A stretch of 64,000 nucleotides of DNA from Actinomycetota bacterium. GTDB lineage: Bacteria; Actinomycetota; Actinomycetes; S36-B12. Below the pieces are notes generated by a model. That model saw only the letters and a program-made list of their open reading frames with translations. It was not told the origin of the DNA and did no database searches. The position numbers and the translations under genes are program-made. This document shows, in pieces, positions 7,492 through 15,842 of this stretch; the first letter of the stretch is position 1; the number at the start of each line of letters is the position of its first letter. The DNA lies in NCBI GenBank assembly GCA_016717115.1, contig JADKGE010000001.1:744001-808000 (forward strand), read 5' to 3'.

Positions 7492-9321
7492 GTGACAGAA
7501 ACAGCAGTGTCGACCACCGCAGGCACCACGCGCAGTGGCGGACTCTCGGCCATGCTCCTCCCCGAACTCAAGCAGCTCGCCCAGCAACTCGGAATCTCCG
7601 GTGCGAGCGGCATGCGCAAGGGCGACCTGGTAGCGGCCATCAGCACCAAGCAGAAGGGGTCGGCACCGCCACCCTCCGAGGCCGCGGCCTCCGACCAGGC
7701 TCCCGCTCGTCCGCGCCGGAGCGCTCGTCGCGACCAGGCTCCGGCAGAGGCCTCTGCGCCCGTCGAGCCCACCGCCGACCAGTCCTCCCACCAGGCGCCG
7801 GCGGACGCTGCCCCGCGCAGTGACCGGCAGCCCCGCGCAGACCGCGGCAACGACCGTGGCGACCGGCAGGACCGCGGCAACGACCGTGGCGACCGGCAGG
7901 ACCGCGGTAACGACCGCGATGACCGGGGCAACGACCGCCAGCCCCGCAACGATCGGGGCAACGACCGGCAGCCCCGCAACGACCGGAACAACGATCGGAA
8001 CAACGATCGGAACAACGATCGGAACAATGATCGCGGGCCGGATCGCGATGATCGCGACGGATCGGACGGGAGCCGGAGTCGGCGGCGTGGCCGCGATCGC
8101 TTCCGCGACCGCCGCGATCGCCCCCGACAGGGCACCAGCTACAACGAGGCGGATCCGGAGATCTACGCCGACGACATCCTCGTCCCGGTGGCCGGCATCC
8201 TCGACGTCCTCGAGAACTACGCGTTCGTCCGCACGAGCGGCTACCTGCCCGGCTCCAACGACGTCTACGTCTCGCTGTCGATGGTGCGCAAGCAGGGCCT
8301 GCGCAAGGGCGACGCCATCACTGGCGCCATCAAGGCGCCCAAGGACGGCGAGCGCCGTGAGAAGTTCAACCCGCTGGTTCGCATCGACACCGTCAACGGT
8401 GGCGATCTCGAGTCGGCTCGAAACCGTCCCGAATTCTCCAAGCTGACCCCCCTGTACCCCCAGGACCGGCTTCGACTCGAGACCACGCCGGGCAATCTCA
8501 CCACCCGCGTCATCGATCTCGTGGCGCCGATCGGCAAGGGCCAGCGTGGACTCATCGTCTCGCCCCCGAAGGCCGGCAAGACCATGGTGCTCCAGTCCAT
8601 CGCGAACGCCATCGTCACGAACAACCCAGAAGTCCACCTCATGGTCGTGCTCGTCGACGAGCGGCCCGAGGAAGTCACCGACATGCAGCGCTCCGTCAAG
8701 GGCGAGGTCATTGCCTCGACCTTCGACCGCCCAGCCGAGGACCACACGATCATCGCCGAGTTGTCGATCGAGCGGGCCAAGCGTCTCGTCGAGTTGGGGC
8801 ACGACGTCGTCGTGCTGCTGGACTCGATGACGAGACTGGGCCGCGCGTACAACCTCGCGGCCCCGGCGTCCGGGCGAATCCTGTCCGGTGGTGTCGACTC
8901 GACGGCGCTGTACCCGCCGAAGCGGTTCTTCGGCGCGGCGCGCAACATCGAGCATGGCGGATCGCTGACGATCCTGGCCACGGCCCTGGTCGAGACCGGG
9001 TCGCGCATGGACGAGGTCATCTTCGAGGAGTTCAAGGGCACCGGCAACATGGAGCTCAAGCTCGATCGGCGCCTCGCCGACAAGCGAGTGTTCCCGGCCG
9101 TCGACGTCGACGCCTCGGGCACCCGCAAGGAGGAGCTGCTCATGAACCCGGAGGAGCTCAAGATCGTCTGGAAGCTGCGACGGGTACTGCACGCGCTCGA
9201 TCAGCAGCAGGCGATCGAGTTGCTGCTGACGAAGCTGCGCGAGACGAACAGCAACAACGAGTTCCTGCTGCAGGTGCAGAAGACGACGCCGTCGGTCAAC
9301 GGCTCCCGCGACGACGACTGA
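7492..9321 (+). CDS. rho: Transcription termination factor Rho
   Basis: Hexameric RNA helicase that ends transcription. GTG at 7492 follows GAAGGAA and gives 609 residues. The order is: Rho N-terminal helical domain (LSAMLLPELKQLAQQLG through MRKGDL, about residues 15-50), a long low-complexity insert (about 53-213) rich in Arg, Asp and Asn, the cold-shock-like RNA-binding domain (about 220-300), and the RecA-like motor. The motor holds Walker A SPPKAGKT (about 358-365) and Walker B VVVLLDSMTRLGRAYN. Large polar inserts of this kind are known from actinobacterial Rho and extend RNA contact. rpmE follows with its own promoter. Confidence 0.97.
   Translation: MTETAVSTTAGTTRSGGLSAMLLPELKQLAQQLGISGASGMRKGDLVAAISTKQKGSAPPPSEAAASDQAPARPRRSARRDQAPAEASAPVEPTADQSSHQAPADAAPRSDRQPRADRGNDRGDRQDRGNDRGDRQDRGNDRDDRGNDRQPRNDRGNDRQPRNDRNNDRNNDRNNDRNNDRGPDRDDRDGSDGSRSRRRGRDRFRDRRDRPRQGTSYNEADPEIYADDILVPVAGILDVLENYAFVRTSGYLPGSNDVYVSLSMVRKQGLRKGDAITGAIKAPKDGERREKFNPLVRIDTVNGGDLESARNRPEFSKLTPLYPQDRLRLETTPGNLTTRVIDLVAPIGKGQRGLIVSPPKAGKTMVLQSIANAIVTNNPEVHLMVVLVDERPEEVTDMQRSVKGEVIASTFDRPAEDHTIIAELSIERAKRLVELGHDVVVLLDSMTRLGRAYNLAAPASGRILSGGVDSTALYPPKRFFGAARNIEHGGSLTILATALVETGSRMDEVIFEEFKGTGNMELKLDRRLADKRVFPAVDVDASGTRKEELLMNPEELKIVWKLRRVLHALDQQQAIELLLTKLRETNSNNEFLLQVQKTTPSVNGSRDDD
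7841..8028 (+). repeat. In-frame tandem repeats in the Rho insert
   Basis: A 30-base unit occupies 7841-7870 and 7871-7900 with a partial third copy. A second 30-base unit is repeated at 7921-7950 and 7951-7980. A 12-base unit encoding Asp-Arg-Asn-Asn is repeated four times at 7981-8028. All periods are multiples of three, so the frame is kept and the protein gains Arg/Asp/Asn runs. Copy number probably varies between strains. Confidence 0.85.
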
Positions 9322-9355
9322 CGCAACTATTCCCGGCGTCCCTCGGTGGTCCTAT

Positions 9356-9384
9356 TTGGTGGGCCTCTCGGGGGGTGGCATACT
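9356..9384 (+). promoter_or_regulatory. Promoter of rpmE
   Basis: TTGGTG at 9356-9361 and CATACT at 9379-9384 are separated by 17 bases, an acceptable housekeeping sigma promoter. It lies between rho and rpmE and predicts a leader of about 60 bases that ends in the GAGGAGAG ribosome site before the rpmE ATG. Confidence 0.5.
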
Positions 9385-9450
9385 AAGCGCGTTCCGGTTC
9401 ACGGCTGTCCAACAGGGCGCGGCCGACCCGGGGCCACGTGAGGAGAGATC

Positions 9451-9666
9451 ATGAAGCCCGACATCCATCCCGCATACGCAGAGACCACGGTCACCTGCTC
9501 CTGCGGCAGCACCTTCACGACGAGGAGCACCGCTAAGAACGGCGTCATCCACGCGGACGTGTGCTCGCAGTGCCACCCCTTCTACACTGGCAAGCAGAAG
9601 ATCCTCGACACGGGAGGCCGTGTGGCGAAGTGGGAAAGCCGCTACGGAAAGACCGCCAACAAGTAG
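9451..9666 (+). CDS. rpmE: 50S ribosomal protein L31, zinc-binding form
   Basis: Large-subunit ribosomal protein. The 71-residue product keeps all four zinc ligands, Cys16, Cys18, Cys38 and Cys41 (CSC and CSQC), so it is the C+ type, with the L31 signature HPFYTGKQK. Zinc-limited actinobacteria often replace this form with a cysteine-free paralogue, which is not in the window. A good ribosome site (GAGGAGAG) precedes the ATG. The rho-rpmE-prfA-prmC order is usual for actinobacteria. A very strong terminator follows immediately. Confidence 0.97.
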   Translation: MKPDIHPAYAETTVTCSCGSTFTTRSTAKNGVIHADVCSQCHPFYTGKQKILDTGGRVAKWESRYGKTANK

Positions 9667-9675
9667 CTTGAACGC

Positions 9676-9750
9676 CCCGGGCGCCGGCCCGGGGTCGGCC
9701 GCGTGTCTCCCCCGTCGCGCGGTCGGCCCCAGACCGGCGCCCGGGTTTTT
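9676..9750 (+). terminator. Intrinsic terminator after rpmE
   Basis: CCCGGGCGCCGG at 9676-9687 pairs perfectly with CCGGCGCCCGGG at 9734-9745, which is followed by TTTTT (9746-9750). Inside, about 13 further base pairs including two G-U pairs extend the stem. This is the only clear stem-plus-T-run terminator I see in the window. Confidence 0.85.
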
Positions 9751-9803
9751 CCTTTCGCGGCTCCGACGACGCCACGTGACGATCGACTCTAGGGAGGAAT
9801 CCG

Positions 9804-10880
9804 ATGTTCGAGTCCTGCGTCGACCTCGTGGCTGAGTACAACGAGGTCGAGCAGCAGCTGGCCAGTCCTGACGTTCATGGCGACCAGGCAGCGGCGCGGC
9901 AGCTCGGTCGCAGGTACGCCCAGCTCCGCCCCGTCGTGGCGGCCTACCGCGAGTGGGTGACCGCGAGCGAGGATCTCGAGGCGGCCCGTGAGTTCGTTGT
10001 CGACGACGCCTCCTTCGCCGAGGAAGTGACCTCGCTTGAGGCCCGCACCGATCTGGCCGCGGAGAAGCTCACGACACTTCTGCTGCCGCGCGACCCCATG
10101 GACGACAAGGACGTCATCGTCGAGGTCAAAGCGGGCGAGGGCGGCGAGGAGTCCGCACTGTTCGCAGGGGACCTGGCTCGCATGTACATGCGGTACGCCG
10201 AGCGGCACGGCTGGACCACTGAAGTGCTCGAGGCCGTCGAGTCCGACCTCGGCGGCTACAAGGACATCGCGATCGCCGTCAAGGCGAAGGGCGTCCCCGA
10301 GCCCGGGCACGCGCCGTTCGCCCGCCTGAAGTTCGAAGGCGGTGTGCACCGCGTGCAGCGCGTCCCCGTCACCGAGTCGCAGGGACGCATCCACACGTCG
10401 GCCGCCGGGGTCCTCGTCCTTCCCGAGGCGGAGGATGTCGATGTGACCATTGACGCCAACGACCTGCGCATCGACGTCTATCGCTCGTCCGGACCCGGCG
10501 GCCAGAGCGTCAACACGACAGACTCGGCAGTCCGCATCACCCACCTGCCCACCGGCGTCGTGGTGTCCTGCCAGAACGAGAAGAGCCAGCTCCAGAACAA
10601 GGAGTCGGCGATGCGCATCCTTCGCGCACGGCTGCTGGCCGTGGCCGAGGAACAGGCCGCGCAGGAGGCCTCCGACGTCCGCCGCTCCCAGGTGCGCACC
10701 GTCGATCGCAGCGAGCGCATCCGCACCTACAACTTCCCCGAGAACCGGCTCAGCGACCACCGAGTGGGCTTCAAGTCGCACAATCTCGACCAAGTGCTGG
10801 ACGGCGACCTCGACGCGGTCATCGACGCGTGCGTGGCCGCCGACCAGACCAGCCGGCTCAGCGAGGTGGGAACGCACTGA
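9804..10880 (+). CDS. prfA: Peptide chain release factor 1
   Basis: Ends translation at UAA and UAG. The 358-residue protein has the RF1 stop-codon reader PVT within HRVQRVPVTESQGR, and the peptidyl-hydrolysis motif GGQ in SSGPGGQSVNTTDSAV. An AGGGAGGA ribosome site sits six to twelve bases before the ATG. The stop codon overlaps by one base the start of prmC, whose product methylates the GGQ glutamine, so enzyme and substrate are co-translated. The preceding terminator means prfA needs its own promoter; I do not see a convincing one in the 53-base gap. Confidence 0.96.
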   Translation: MFESCVDLVAEYNEVEQQLASPDVHGDQAAARQLGRRYAQLRPVVAAYREWVTASEDLEAAREFVVDDASFAEEVTSLEARTDLAAEKLTTLLLPRDPMDDKDVIVEVKAGEGGEESALFAGDLARMYMRYAERHGWTTEVLEAVESDLGGYKDIAIAVKAKGVPEPGHAPFARLKFEGGVHRVQRVPVTESQGRIHTSAAGVLVLPEAEDVDVTIDANDLRIDVYRSSGPGGQSVNTTDSAVRITHLPTGVVVSCQNEKSQLQNKESAMRILRARLLAVAEEQAAQEASDVRRSQVRTVDRSERIRTYNFPENRLSDHRVGFKSHNLDQVLDGDLDAVIDACVAADQTSRLSEVGTH

Positions 10881-11869
10881 TGTCGTGGACGGAGGATCAC
10901 ACCATCGGCGGGCGCGTCACGGTCCGCGACGTCCTCTTCGATGCGGAGCACCGGCTGAAGGCCGTCGGAATACCCTCACCGTCCGTCGACGCGGCTCAGA
11001 TCGTGGCGTACGCCCTCGGCACGACGCGCAATCGGCTGTTCCTGCAGGAGGCCATGACGGCGGACCAGCGGGTTCGGGTGGAGCAGCTGCTGACCAAGCG
11101 GCTCTCGCGGGTCCCGCTCCAGCACCTGCTCGGGTCCACGGGCTTTCGCCACATCGAGGTACAGGTGGGACCCGGTGTGTTCATCCCGCGACCGGAGACC
11201 GAACTGCTGACCGAGGCAGGCATCCGGGAACTGGCCCTTCAGCCGGCGGGCGACCGCATAGCCGTCGACCTGTGCGCCGGGAGCGGAGCGATTGCCATCT
11301 CCCTGGGCATGGAGGCCGAGGGCAGTCGCGTCTACGCCGTCGAGCTCAGCGACGACGCCATCGAGTGGACGCGACGCAACGTCGATGCCTACGAAGCCGA
11401 ACTCGCCGCGAAGGGCTCGCGCGTCGAGGTCGTGCACGACGATGCGACAGAAGTGGCCCTGCCGGGGCACACGCTCTCGCGACTGGCCGGACAGGTGTCG
11501 GTCATCGTCACCAACCCTCCCTATATCCCCGACATGATGATCCCGCGCGAGCCCGAGGTGCGCGACCATGAGCCGAAGATGGCGCTGTACGGGGGCGAAG
11601 ACGGAATGGACATCGTCCGCGGCGTCCTTCGCACCGCGGCGATCCTGCTCAAGCCGGGCGGATTGCTGGTCGTCGAGCATGCCGACGTGCAGGGTCTCGC
11701 CGCCGGGGCCTCGGGCGTACCCGGCGTCGCGAAGAGCCTGCTCTCGGACACCGAGTTGTCGACGATGATCAGTGTTCCCCCCGGGCGCCCCGTGTTCACG
11801 TCGGTCGCCGATCGGATCGACCTCAATGGCCTGCCGCGGTTCACCCTCGCGCGCCGAGTCGCCGCGTAG
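10880..11869 (+). CDS. prmC: Release factor glutamine methyltransferase
   Basis: SAM-dependent N5-methylation of the GGQ glutamine in RF1 and RF2. The ATG at 10880 overlaps the prfA TGA by one base, a coupled start, and gives 329 residues; an earlier in-frame start inside prfA is rejected. An N-terminal helical domain is followed by a Rossmann methyltransferase domain with the SAM loop DLCAGSGAIAISL and the catalytic NPPY tetrad in VTNPPYIPDMM. tsaC follows after nine bases but has its own predicted leaderless promoter, whose -10 includes the prmC stop codon. Confidence 0.95.
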   Translation: MSWTEDHTIGGRVTVRDVLFDAEHRLKAVGIPSPSVDAAQIVAYALGTTRNRLFLQEAMTADQRVRVEQLLTKRLSRVPLQHLLGSTGFRHIEVQVGPGVFIPRPETELLTEAGIRELALQPAGDRIAVDLCAGSGAIAISLGMEAEGSRVYAVELSDDAIEWTRRNVDAYEAELAAKGSRVEVVHDDATEVALPGHTLSRLAGQVSVIVTNPPYIPDMMIPREPEVRDHEPKMALYGGEDGMDIVRGVLRTAAILLKPGGLLVVEHADVQGLAAGASGVPGVAKSLLSDTELSTMISVPPGRPVFTSVADRIDLNGLPRFTLARRVAA

Positions 11870-11878
11870 CCTCATGAG
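11867..11878 (+). promoter_or_regulatory. Leaderless -10 element of tsaC, built on the prmC stop
   Basis: TAGCCT at 11867-11872 (its TAG is the prmC stop codon) is followed by six bases and the ATG at 11879. No Shine-Dalgarno sequence is visible between the genes. Confidence 0.4.
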
Positions 11879-12544
11879 ATGACGCTTCGCATCCTCTGCG
11901 CCGACGGAACCAATCGGGAGCGCGCCGTGGCTGCCGGCCTCGCTGCGACCAGGCGCGGCGATCTCGTCCTCATCCCGACGGAGACGGTCTACGCCATCGC
12001 CACTGATGCCTTCTCGCGCCGTGGTGTGTCTGCCCTCCGCGAGGCGAAGGGGTACGACGACCAGGTGCCGCTGCCCGTGCTGGTTGGTGCGAGGTCGACG
12101 GTCCCCGGAGTAGCAGCCCGTGTCGGCGACGACGCTCGTGCGCTCATGGACGCGTTCTGGCCCGGCCTGCTGACACTCCTCCTGCCGCCTCAACCCACCC
12201 TGGCCTGGGATCTGCCGAACGGCGCCCCCCTCGCGGTACGCATGCCACTGCACCCGGTTGCCCTCGCCCTGCTGGCGGCCTCGGGGCCGCTCGTGGTCAC
12301 GACCGCGAACCTTCGCGGTCTGCCGGCCCCCGCCGATGTCGACGACGCCCTCGCGCAGCTCGGAGACAGCGTCGCACTGGCACTCGACGCCGGCGATCTC
12401 ACCGACGAGTCCGGCCTGCCGAGCACCGTCGTCGACCTCACTGGAGACGCGCCTCGCGTGGTGCGGATGGGGTCCGTATCCCTGGACGCGCTCCGTGGCG
12501 CGTGTCCAGCCGTGCTCGACGAGCACGGCTCGCCGGGCGCGTAG
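11879..12544 (+). CDS. tsaC: L-threonylcarbamoyladenylate synthase (Sua5/YrdC family)
   Basis: Makes threonylcarbamoyl-AMP from Thr, bicarbonate and ATP for the t6A37 tRNA modification. At 221 residues it is a single YrdC domain with no Sua5 extension. The fold is recognisable from LIPTETVYAIATDAF, VPLPVLVG and the VVTTANLRG strand. Two conserved active-site positions differ from the usual K-x-R and S-x-N: here KGY (Lys kept, Arg replaced by Tyr) and TAN (Ser replaced by Thr). The position between prmC and glyA is where actinobacteria keep this gene, so the function call stands, but activity may be altered. Confidence 0.85.
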   Translation: MTLRILCADGTNRERAVAAGLAATRRGDLVLIPTETVYAIATDAFSRRGVSALREAKGYDDQVPLPVLVGARSTVPGVAARVGDDARALMDAFWPGLLTLLLPPQPTLAWDLPNGAPLAVRMPLHPVALALLAASGPLVVTTANLRGLPAPADVDDALAQLGDSVALALDAGDLTDESGLPSTVVDLTGDAPRVVRMGSVSLDALRGACPAVLDEHGSPGA

Positions 12545-12583
12545 AGTGGCGGCATCCGCCAGGCACGTCGTCGAGGGAGATGC

Positions 12584-13852
12584 ATGAACAGCACGCCATT
12601 CTGGGGGCCCGACTTCGACGAGCTGACCACGGAGGACCCGGAGATCGCCTCGATCGTCCTCGACGAGCTCGAGCGTCTGCGTAGTGGCCTTCAGCTCATC
12701 GCCAGCGAGAACTTCACGTCGCCCGCGGTCCTGGCGGCCCTGGGTTCGACCCTCAGCAACAAATACGCCGAGGGCTACCCGGGCAAGCGCTACTACGGCG
12801 GCTGCGCCGACGTGGACCGAGCGGAGGTCATCGGCATCGAGCGAGCGAAGGCGCTGTTCGACGCAGAGCATGCCAATCTGCAGCCGCACAGCGGGGCCAG
12901 TGCCAACATCGCCGCCTACGGGGCCTTCGTCATGCCGGGCGACACAGTGCTGGCGATGAGCCTTCCGCATGGCGGTCACCTGACCCATGGGTCGAAGGTC
13001 AACTTCTCGGGCAAGTGGTTCGACATCGTGTCCTACGGGGTGCGCCAGGACACCGAGCTGATCGACTACGACGAGGTCCGCGCCTTGGCCCTCCAGCATC
13101 GCCCGAAGCTGATCATCTGCGGCGCCACTGCGTACTCGCGGCTCATCGACTTCGCTGCGTTCCGCGACATCGCCGACGAGGTCGGCGCGATCCTCATGGT
13201 CGACGCTGCGCACTTCATCGGTCTGGTGGCCGGCAAGGCCATTCCGAGCCCGGTGCCCTTCGCGGACGTCGTCACCTTCACGACCCACAAGGTCCTGCGT
13301 GGGCCGCGCGGCGGCATGATCCTCTGCAAAGCCGAGCACGCGGCCGCGATCGACAAGGCCGTGTTCCCCATGATGCAGGGCGGACCTCTGATGCACGCCG
13401 TCGCAGCGAAGGCGGTGGCTCTCAAGGAGGCCGCGACTCCGGAGTACCGGACCTACGCGGCTCAGGTGATCGCCAACGCCCAGGCGCTGGCAGCCGGGCT
13501 GGCAACGGAGGGGATGCGACCGGTCAGCGGGGGCACCGATACGCACCTCGCGCTCATCGACATCCAGGCGATGGGCGTCACCGGCGACATCGCCGAGGCC
13601 CGCTGCGATGCTGCCCGTATCACCCTGAACAAGAATGCCATCCCCTACGACCCGCAGCCCCCGGCCAAGGGGTCCGGCATCCGCGTGGGCACCCCCGCCG
13701 TCACCACTCAGGGGATGAAGGAGGACGACATGGCCGAGATCGCGTCCCTGATCGGGCGAGCCATCCGCGATACGGACGGCTCGCAGGCGGCAGCGCTGGC
13801 GGAGCAGGTGGGCGCGCTGGTCGCTCGACACCCGGCCTACCCGCGAGGCTGA
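12584..13852 (+). CDS. glyA: Serine hydroxymethyltransferase
   Basis: PLP enzyme interconverting serine and glycine with tetrahydrofolate, feeding one-carbon units. The 422 residues match the family length. PLP lysine is Lys236 in TTHKVLRGPRGG; QLIASENFTS and YAEGYPGKRYYGGC are the folate- and substrate-binding signatures. A GAGGGAGA ribosome site precedes the ATG, and a TAGAGT hexamer overlapping the tsaC stop (12542-12547) could give it its own short-leader transcript. wecA starts 12 bases after the stop. Confidence 0.96.
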   Translation: MNSTPFWGPDFDELTTEDPEIASIVLDELERLRSGLQLIASENFTSPAVLAALGSTLSNKYAEGYPGKRYYGGCADVDRAEVIGIERAKALFDAEHANLQPHSGASANIAAYGAFVMPGDTVLAMSLPHGGHLTHGSKVNFSGKWFDIVSYGVRQDTELIDYDEVRALALQHRPKLIICGATAYSRLIDFAAFRDIADEVGAILMVDAAHFIGLVAGKAIPSPVPFADVVTFTTHKVLRGPRGGMILCKAEHAAAIDKAVFPMMQGGPLMHAVAAKAVALKEAATPEYRTYAAQVIANAQALAAGLATEGMRPVSGGTDTHLALIDIQAMGVTGDIAEARCDAARITLNKNAIPYDPQPPAKGSGIRVGTPAVTTQGMKEDDMAEIASLIGRAIRDTDGSQAAALAEQVGALVARHPAYPRG

Positions 13853-13864
13853 CGGCACCTCGCC

Positions 13865-14986
13865 ATGCGCGAATACCTGCTGTGCCTACTGGCCGCCGCC
13901 GCGGTCACGTACCTGCTGACGCCTCCCGTCCGCGCCCTGGCCATCCGGATCAACGCCATGGCCGAAGTTCGCGACCGCGACGTGCATGCGGAACCGACAC
14001 CGCGACTGGGCGGCCTGGCCATGGTGGGCGGCCTGCTGGCCGGCATCCTCCTGGCGAGCAAGCTGCCGATGATGCGGGCGGTCTTCGACGGGGGCAACAC
14101 CGCCATCGCCCTGCTCTCGGGAGTCGCGATCATCGTGGCCCTGGGCGTCATCGACGACAAGTGGGGCCTGGATGCGCCGACCAAGCTGGCCGGGCAGGTC
14201 CTGGCCGCGGGCGTCATGGCGTTCCAGGGGATCGCGATCATCTGGTTGCCCATCGGCGGCACGTTCGTCCTCGACCCGATCACCAGCGTCCTGTTCACCG
14301 TCATCATCGTCGTCGTCAGCATCAATGCCATCAACTTCGTCGACGGTCTGGACGGCCTCGCGGCAGGCATCGTGGCCGTGGCCGCGGGAGCGTTCTTCGC
14401 TTACTCCTACCTGCTGTCGGTCGAGCTGGGCTTCGAGCGTGCGACGCTCGCGACCCTCGTCTCGGTCCTCCTCGTCGGCATGTGCCTGGGCTTCCTGCCG
14501 CACAACTTCTTCCCGGCCAGGGTCTTCATGGGAGACACCGGGGCGATGACCCTCGGGCTCCTCCTCGCCGCGAGCACGATCACCCTGTCCGGGCAGGTCG
14601 ATCCCAGCGCGGTGGCGGGCGGCACGCTGCTGCCGACCCTCCTCCCGGTTCTGCTCCCGATCGCTGTCCTCGCCGTCCCGCTGGTCGACCTGCTGATGGC
14701 CGTCATCCGTCGCACCCGGGCGGGCCGCAACCCGTTCGCGCCCGACAAGCAGCACCTGCACCACCGGCTTCTCGAGATGGGGCACTCACAGGTGCGCGCC
14801 GTCCTGCTGATGTACGCGTGGACCGGCCTCATCGCGGGCACAGCCGTCCTGCTGGCCTTCGTCCCGTTGGTCTACGCGGCTGGAGGGTTCCTCGTCGGTC
14901 TGGGGCTGCTGCTGCTTGCCGTGCGCCCGCCACGTCGCGGGATAGCCGCCGCCGTCCGACCACTGCGGACGGGCACCCGGGGCTGA
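13865..14986 (+). CDS. wecA: Polyprenyl-phosphate GlcNAc-1-phosphate transferase (WecA/Rfe type)
   Basis: Membrane enzyme of the MraY/WecA family that starts a lipid-linked cell-wall or surface glycan by moving GlcNAc-1-phosphate to a polyprenyl phosphate. It has about ten or eleven hydrophobic segments in 373 residues. Key cytosolic motifs are visible: the acidic pair in GVIDDKWGL, NAINFVDGLDGLAAG (magnesium/nucleotide site), RVFMGDTGAM, and the histidine cluster HLHHRLLEMGHS. The position between glyA and the ATP synthase operon is standard for actinobacteria, where this enzyme begins arabinogalactan-linker or teichoic-type polymers; which polymer applies here is unknown. Confidence 0.92.
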   Translation: MREYLLCLLAAAAVTYLLTPPVRALAIRINAMAEVRDRDVHAEPTPRLGGLAMVGGLLAGILLASKLPMMRAVFDGGNTAIALLSGVAIIVALGVIDDKWGLDAPTKLAGQVLAAGVMAFQGIAIIWLPIGGTFVLDPITSVLFTVIIVVVSINAINFVDGLDGLAAGIVAVAAGAFFAYSYLLSVELGFERATLATLVSVLLVGMCLGFLPHNFFPARVFMGDTGAMTLGLLLAASTITLSGQVDPSAVAGGTLLPTLLPVLLPIAVLAVPLVDLLMAVIRRTRAGRNPFAPDKQHLHHRLLEMGHSQVRAVLLMYAWTGLIAGTAVLLAFVPLVYAAGGFLVGLGLLLLAVRPPRRGIAAAVRPLRTGTRG

Positions 14987-15054
14987 TGCCCGCCGGCGGC
15001 CATCCGGCAATCGCTTGCAGTGAGCAAGGCCACCCGCCACGACGCCGATCGAGT

Positions 15055-15084
15055 TTGGGGCTCTCGACGGCCTTGCGATAGCGT
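15055..15084 (+). promoter_or_regulatory. Promoter of the ATP synthase operon (leaderless)
   Basis: TTGGGG at 15055-15060 and TAGCGT at 15079-15084 are 18 bases apart. Six bases separate the -10 from the GTG at 15091, so the first gene of the operon is probably translated from a leaderless message. It lies in the 104-base gap after wecA. Confidence 0.5.
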
Positions 15085-15090
15085 CACTTC

Positions 15091-15495
15091 GTGCCCTCCA
15101 ACGACTCGATGGTCCTGCGCAGGGCCAGTGCCATCACGGTCGCCGTGGGCCTCGTCGCGACCGTCATCGGCACCTTCGTGGCGGGCACCCAGGGCCTACT
15201 TGCGGGGGTGCTCGGCACGATCATCGCGGTGGGCTTCTTCGCCACCGGTCAGTACGTGGTCGGCAGGGTCCTGCAGAACAGCCCGGACACGGCCTTCCTG
15301 ACGGCGCTGGTCGTCTACATGGTGCAGATCCTGGTGCTGTTCGGCCTCCTCCTGCTGCTGCGGGAGGCCACCTTCATCGCACCCAAGGTGTTCGCCGCGA
15401 CCATCATCGCGTGCACGCTTGCGTGGATCTTCGCGTCGGCCCTTGTGACGTGGCGCACGAAGGTTCTCTACGTCGATCCGGAGGCCCATAAGTGA
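15091..15495 (+). CDS. atpI: AtpI-like membrane protein of the ATP synthase operon
   Basis: A 134-residue protein with four predicted membrane helices (about residues 12-32, 36-56, 69-92, 98-118) and short polar ends. It lies first in the atp operon, where AtpI-type proteins help assemble the c-ring. Sequence conservation in this family is weak, so the call rests mainly on helix pattern and position. The start is GTG, with no ribosome site, in line with the leaderless promoter. The last codons overlap the next gene by four bases (GTGA). Confidence 0.7.
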   Translation: MPSNDSMVLRRASAITVAVGLVATVIGTFVAGTQGLLAGVLGTIIAVGFFATGQYVVGRVLQNSPDTAFLTALVVYMVQILVLFGLLLLLREATFIAPKVFAATIIACTLAWIFASALVTWRTKVLYVDPEAHK

Positions 15496-15800
15496 GCGCC
15501 CCCGGGACCTCTCGCGACCGCTCCGGATGGTACGGTTCGGGCGCGCGCAGGCGGTCAGTCTCCATGGACGACGCACGGAGGATGTCCGACTCCGCCTGGG
15601 TCAACAGCAGTCGATTGATTGCCGGTCTGATCTTCTACACCGGGCTTGGTTGGCTGGTGTCCAGATGGGTCGGACATCAGGCGCTGCTGATGGCTGTGGG
15701 TGCACTGGTGGGGCTCGCCCTGTCGTACTACCTGATGTTCGTGAGCCTGGCGAAGGAGGCCCGCGAGGATGAGGAACGGCACGCGAGGGATCAGGAATGA
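15492..15800 (+). CDS. Small two-helix membrane protein, AtpZ/AtpI-like
   Basis: A 102-residue protein with a charged N-terminus and two membrane helices (about residues 40-58 and 63-85), followed by a charged acidic-basic tail. Two-helix AtpZ-type proteins are common beside atpI or atpB and are implicated in ATP synthase assembly or magnesium handling. The GTG at 15492 overlaps the atpI stop (GTGA), suggesting coupling; a later ATG at 15564 would remove 24 poorly conserved residues and is a real alternative. atpB begins 42 bases downstream. Confidence 0.6.
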   Translation: MSAPGTSRDRSGWYGSGARRRSVSMDDARRMSDSAWVNSSRLIAGLIFYTGLGWLVSRWVGHQALLMAVGALVGLALSYYLMFVSLAKEAREDEERHARDQE

Positions 15801-15842
15801 CGATTCGGTTGAGCAGGGAACTGCGCGGCGTGGAGGAGCCTG

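Noticed and set aside
7841..8028. CRISPR-like array
   Set aside because: The repeats are adjacent with no unique spacers, keep the reading frame and encode the Rho insert.
12544..12561. A further copy of the GAGTGGCGGC repeat before glyA
   Set aside because: Ten matching bases only, a six-base stem, and not between convergent genes; probably chance.
10976..13858. 960-codon minus-strand frame opposite prmC, tsaC and glyA
   Set aside because: Antisense shadow; spans three recognisable plus-strand genes and shows no domain.
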